Source: Nocardioides massiliensis
GTDB taxonomy: Bacteria > Actinomycetota > Actinomycetes > Propionibacteriales > Nocardioidaceae
Reading direction: 5' to 3'
Assembly: GCF_030811215.1 (NCBI RefSeq)
Contig: NZ_JAUSQM010000001.1
Coordinates: 3,348,001-3,412,000, forward strand
DNA: 64,000 nt
Below the pieces are notes generated by a model. That model made no database searches, was not told the origin of the DNA, and was given only the letters and a program-made list of their open reading frames with translations. This document shows, in pieces, positions 60,726-64,000 of this stretch; the first letter of the stretch is position 1; every line of letters starts with the position of its first letter. Both the position numbers and the translations under genes were made by a program.

Positions 60726-62543
60726 GTGCGCGAGTACGCCACCCCCCTGTCCCCCGTCCACACGGCGGCGATCCCGTCGACCGGGAGCCTCACCGACGAC
60801 CTGGTGACCAACGCGCAGCAGCATCCGGACGCCGTGCTCTATGCCCGGCCCGCCGCGGACGGGTGGAGCGACGTCACCGCGGCCGAGTTCCACGAGCAGG
60901 TGCGGGCGGTCGCGAAGGGCCTCCTCGCGGCGGGTGTCGAGGAGGGCGACCGGGTCGGGTTGATCTCCAAGACCCGCTACGAGTGGACCCTGCTCGACTA
61001 CGCGATCTGGTACGCCGGCGCGGTGACCGTGCCGATCTACGAGACCTCTTCGGCGCACCAGATCCGGTGGATCCTGTCGGACTCCGGTGCGGTCGCGGTG
61101 ATCACGGAGAACGCCGACCACCGCGGCCGGGTCGGCGAGGTGCGCGCCGACCTCGAGGACCTCTCGCACGTCTGGACGATCGACGACCGGGCCGTGGAGG
61201 TGCTGACCGCGCTCGGGACCGACGTCGACGACGACGTCCTCGACGCACGCCGCGCCGCTGTGACGCCGCTGTCGGTCGCGACGCTGATCTACACCTCCGG
61301 CACGACCGGCGACCCCAAGGGCTGCATGCTCACGCACGGCAACTTCGCCTTCGAGCTCGGGGTGGCGGTCCACGAGCTGCAGGAGCTGTTCGGCAACGGC
61401 GATGCGCCCGACGGTGAGCAGCAGTCGACGTTGCTCTTTCTGCCGCTGGCTCACGTCTTCGCTCGGATCATCCAGATCGGCTGCATGAAGGCGCGCGTGC
61501 GGATGGGCCACTCGGCCGACGTGAGCCAGCTGCTGCCTGCGCTGGCGAGCTTCCGCCCGTCGTTCCTGCTGGCGGTGCCGCGGGTGTTCGAGAAGGTCTT
61601 CAACGGCGCCTCGCAGCGCGCGACCGCCGACGGTCGCGGGGCGATCTTCGACCGGGCCGCCGAGACCGCCATCGCCTGGTCGCGCGCCGACGAGGCCGGC
61701 AAGGTCGGGCTGCGGCTGCGCGCCAAGCACGCGCTCTTCGACAAGCTCGTCTACGGCAAGCTGCGCCAGGCGCTGGGCGGTCGCTGCGACTACGCCATCT
61801 CCGGTGGCGCGCCGCTCGGTGAGCGCCTGGGCCACTTCTTCCGCGGCATCGGGCTCACTGTCCTCGAGGGCTACGGCCTCAGCGAGACCACCGCGGCGCT
61901 GACGGTCAACCTGCCCGGGGCGCTGAAGATCGGGTCCGTCGGCCGGCCGCTGCCCGGCACCGCCGTACGTGTGGCCGAGGACGGGGAGCTGCTCTTCCGC
62001 GGTGGCCAGGTGTTCTCCGGCTACTGGAACAACGAGGCCGCGACCCGCGAGGCCCTCGACTCCGACGGCTGGTTCCGCACCGGCGACGTCGGCGAGGTCG
62101 ACTCCGACGGCTTCGTCCGGATTACCGGGCGCAAGAAGGAGATCATCGTGACCGCCGGCGGCAAGAACGTCGCCCCGGCCGTGCTCGAGGACCGCGTGCG
62201 CGCCCACCCGCTCGTCAGTCAGTGTCTGGTCGTCGGCGACGGCCGCCCGTTCATCGGCGCCCTGATCACCCTCGACGAGGAGGGCGTGACCGCCTGGGCG
62301 GAGCAGCACGGACGCAAGGGTGACGTGGGGGCACTTGCCAACGACCCCGACCTGCGCACCGAGATCGACGCCGCGGTCGCCGAGGCCAACAAGGCCGTCT
62401 CCAAGGCGGAGTCGATCCGCAAGCACCGCATCCTCGAGGCCGACTGGACGGAGGAGGCCGGCTACGTCACCCCGAGCCTGAAGCTCAAGCGGACCGCGGT
62501 CATGCGCGACTTCACCGATGAGGTCGAGGCGCTCTACAACTGA
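60726..62543 (+). CDS. Long-chain fatty acyl-CoA synthetase (FadD15-like)
   Basis: A 605-residue AMP-forming ligase that activates fatty acids. Motifs are LIYTSGTTGDPKGCMLTHGNF (P-loop), FLPLAHVFARIIQI, VPRVFEKVF, AISGGAPLGERLGHFFRGIGLTVLEGYGLSETTAALTVN, DSDGWFRTGDVGEVDSDGFVRITGRKKEIIVTAGGKNVAP (adenylation motif) and the C-terminal catalytic lysine in TPSLKLKRTAVM. Length and motifs match the FadD15 type of actinobacteria. The start is GTG at 60726 with CAGGAG about 10 bases upstream. It is transcribed alone, divergent from the SRPBCC operon. Confidence 0.94.
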   Translation: MREYATPLSPVHTAAIPSTGSLTDDLVTNAQQHPDAVLYARPAADGWSDVTAAEFHEQVRAVAKGLLAAGVEEGDRVGLISKTRYEWTLLDYAIWYAGAVTVPIYETSSAHQIRWILSDSGAVAVITENADHRGRVGEVRADLEDLSHVWTIDDRAVEVLTALGTDVDDDVLDARRAAVTPLSVATLIYTSGTTGDPKGCMLTHGNFAFELGVAVHELQELFGNGDAPDGEQQSTLLFLPLAHVFARIIQIGCMKARVRMGHSADVSQLLPALASFRPSFLLAVPRVFEKVFNGASQRATADGRGAIFDRAAETAIAWSRADEAGKVGLRLRAKHALFDKLVYGKLRQALGGRCDYAISGGAPLGERLGHFFRGIGLTVLEGYGLSETTAALTVNLPGALKIGSVGRPLPGTAVRVAEDGELLFRGGQVFSGYWNNEAATREALDSDGWFRTGDVGEVDSDGFVRITGRKKEIIVTAGGKNVAPAVLEDRVRAHPLVSQCLVVGDGRPFIGALITLDEEGVTAWAEQHGRKGDVGALANDPDLRTEIDAAVAEANKAVSKAESIRKHRILEADWTEEAGYVTPSLKLKRTAVMRDFTDEVEALYN

Positions 62544-62634
62544 CCGATGCCTCGGGGTCGCCACAGATCGATCGCAGGGGCTGATATGGATCATGCCACC
62601 TCGTCGCTGATTCCCCCGTGCGTTGAACGTTCTG

Positions 62635-62663
62635 TTCGATTCATCGCACCTCGCGCGTAAAGT
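62635..62663 (+). promoter_or_regulatory. Promoter of the gene at 62736
   Basis: TTCGAT (62635-62640) and TAAAGT (62658-62663) are 17 bases apart, about 70 bases before the start codon. This stretch is more A/T-rich than the rest of the window. The ribosome site AAGGAG is at 62725-62730. Confidence 0.5.
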
Positions 62664-62735
62664 CACGGTTCTGAGGCACACGGATCGACCGACTGTCCGG
62701 AGCGCGTGCCAACCGGCATGTAGCAAGGAGTTCGC

Positions 62736-63998
62736 GTGGAGAACGAAATCGAGTTGATGAGTGACGGCGACGGCCTCGCCGTCATCGGTGAGGCGTCAGC
62801 CGTCGAACGGTTCCTCGACACCTTGGGCTTGCCATCGAAAGATCTCGGGTTAGCGCGCCTCAGCAAGGTCCTGAACCTTGGAGCGGTTGGCTCACATGCA
62901 GCTTCGGCCCACGCAGCCTCGCAAGTGGTTGACTCTGCGCGCTGGGTGCGATTGACCGAGGATTCCGCGCGCAAGGTCAATCAGTTGGGGCTGACACCCA
63001 CCAAGACGTCCGGCGTCAGCCACGCGATGATCGGTACGCCCGGCGACATCAAGTCCTGGATTCAGCTGGACAGGGGTCCCGGCCAACTGCCGACCAACCC
63101 GCGGTTGTTCGCAGGGGCACCCGCGCTTATGGCTCAACTCGCCATGCAGCAGGCGATGGACGAGATCACTGATTATCTGGCCGCCATCGACGCAAAGCTC
63201 GACGAGGTGCTTCGCGCTCAGAAGGACTCTGTCCTCGCGCGGATGATCGGAGTGGGGCTCCAAATCGAGGAGGCTATGACGATCCGCGAGCACGTCGGCC
63301 GCGTCAACGAGGTTACTTGGTCCAAGATCCAAGACGCTGCAGGCACGATTGCCGACACTCAGGCGTACGCATTGCTCCAGCTGGACGCGCTCGCGGAGAA
63401 GCTCGAGCGGAAGTCGACGATTGCGGACCTGATGAAGACGGCCAAGGACACGGAAGCAAGAGTCCGAGATTGGCTCGCGGTGCTCGCTCGTTGCTTCCAG
63501 CTCCAAGAAGGCATCGCCATCCTTGAGCTCGACCGGGTTCTCGAGACTGCGCCGGATGACTTGGACGGCCATCGCCTGGGACTAAAGGCTGCTCGTCAGG
63601 AGCGGCTCAATGCTGTCTCCCAAAGCACCGAGCGGCTGGTCGCGCGGATGGAGTCGGCCGCGGCGACGGCCAACTCGCGGGTCCTGTTCAATCCGATCCA
63701 ATCGCCCGCCGTCGTTCAGGCGAGCACGAACGTCACCATGTCCATCGTTGAATTCCACGAGCGACTCGGGGTGGGGGCTTCCCGATACGACCTCGAGACG
63801 CGACGTTGGGCCGCTGCCGCGGCCGAGGTACGCGACTCCGCACGCACAAGGGGAGCGAGCGCGTTGGGCGCTGGCAAGCGTCTCAGCACCGAAACTCGCC
63901 AGCGCGCCACCTCGGCAACAGAGAAGGTTGCCAGCAGGTTCGTCGAACGAGCGCGACGTCGGGGTGGCTCTGACCAGGACGGTGGCGGGGCAGCGTAA
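62736..63998 (+). CDS. Unrecognised protein with coiled coil and distinct base composition
   Basis: A 420-residue protein that could not be assigned to a family. The N-terminal part (about 1-130) begins ENEIELMSDGDGLAVIGEASAVERFLDTLGL and looks globular. From about residue 130 it is helical, with an amphipathic stretch ALMAQLAMQQAMDEITDY and heptads in LAAIDAKLDEVLRAQKD. Further long helices reach residue 330, then a basic, Ala/Arg-rich tail. No signal peptide or clear membrane helix is seen. GTG at 62736 has AAGGAG 5 bases upstream. Codons ending in A or T are much commoner than in the neighbours, a sign of recent acquisition. The stop is TAA, rare in this window. Confidence 0.85.
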   Translation: MENEIELMSDGDGLAVIGEASAVERFLDTLGLPSKDLGLARLSKVLNLGAVGSHAASAHAASQVVDSARWVRLTEDSARKVNQLGLTPTKTSGVSHAMIGTPGDIKSWIQLDRGPGQLPTNPRLFAGAPALMAQLAMQQAMDEITDYLAAIDAKLDEVLRAQKDSVLARMIGVGLQIEEAMTIREHVGRVNEVTWSKIQDAAGTIADTQAYALLQLDALAEKLERKSTIADLMKTAKDTEARVRDWLAVLARCFQLQEGIAILELDRVLETAPDDLDGHRLGLKAARQERLNAVSQSTERLVARMESAAATANSRVLFNPIQSPAVVQASTNVTMSIVEFHERLGVGASRYDLETRRWAAAAAEVRDSARTRGASALGAGKRLSTETRQRATSATEKVASRFVERARRRGGSDQDGGGAA

Positions 63999-64000
63999 CC

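Noticed and set aside
62623-62640. Possible LexA box (GAAC...GTTCGA) before the gene at 62736
   Set aside because: The half-sites are separated by five bases rather than four and the left half is incomplete.

Overview
The window is very G+C-rich, densely packed actinobacterial chromosome, best matched to the Nocardioidaceae (Nocardioides or a close relative). Grounds for this: GTG starts are very common, genes overlap by four bases at ATGA or GTGA, and the division and cell-wall cluster has the actinobacterial order with sepF, yggT and wag31/divIVA after ftsZ. It also has a MacS/DUF5931-type sensor kinase, type II DAHP synthase, PASTA kinase, DUF3040 and DUF5304. Family assignments come from reading translated sequence; no database search was run.

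Bases 1-23160 are a single minus-strand division and wall-synthesis block. Transcription starts at mraZ (promoter with four MraZ boxes) and runs through rsmH, ftsL, ftsI, murE, murF, mraY, murD, ftsW, murG, murC, ftsQ, ftsZ, pgeF, yggS, sepF, yggT, wag31 and ileS (T-box leader) to the start of a Lys/Ala-rich, probably DksA/TraR-type protein cut by the window edge. It covers peptidoglycan precursor synthesis (murC-F, mraY, murG), septal polymerisation and crosslinking (ftsW, ftsI), the Z-ring and its anchors (ftsZ, sepF, ftsQ, ftsL) and polar growth (wag31).

Bases 23440-28113 (+) are a MoxR ATPase, DUF58 and TgpA-like transglutaminase operon. Bases 28140-31661 (-) hold DUF3040, then a three-gene operon of a HEPN-domain protein, a methyltransferase and DNA polymerase IV behind a perfect LexA (SOS) box, then a small multidrug-resistance-type exporter under a guanidine-III riboswitch. 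Bases 31779-40609 hold YbaK, GNAT, a CrtI-like oxidoreductase, metF, a polyprenyl synthetase, an Rv2175c-like DNA-binding protein, a LysM/transglycosylase protein, a four-PASTA Ser/Thr kinase and endonuclease IV.

Bases 40778-50590 are central metabolism: two unrelated DAHP synthases around a threonine aldolase, a RecQ-like helicase, an APC permease, a phosphofructokinase with the residues of the pyrophosphate-dependent type, and glycerol kinase. Bases 50621-60614 hold a coiled-coil protein, a two-component system with an embedded flavin-reductase gene, an acyltransferase, an esterase, a cyclophilin lipoprotein and an operon of SRPBCC, ArsA-like ATPase, DUF5304 and two ROK kinases. The end holds an acyl-CoA ligase and an unrecognised coiled-coil protein with unusual base composition.

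The least expected features are non-coding: two families of palindromic intergenic repeats (8872-8969 with 34175-34268; 36789-36850 with 40619-40702) that share a short core, the LexA-controlled HEPN-methyltransferase-dinB operon, mirror-image promoters between metF and the prenyl synthase, and four tandem 12-bp repeats between pfkA and glpK. No tRNA, rRNA, CRISPR array or insertion sequence was seen.
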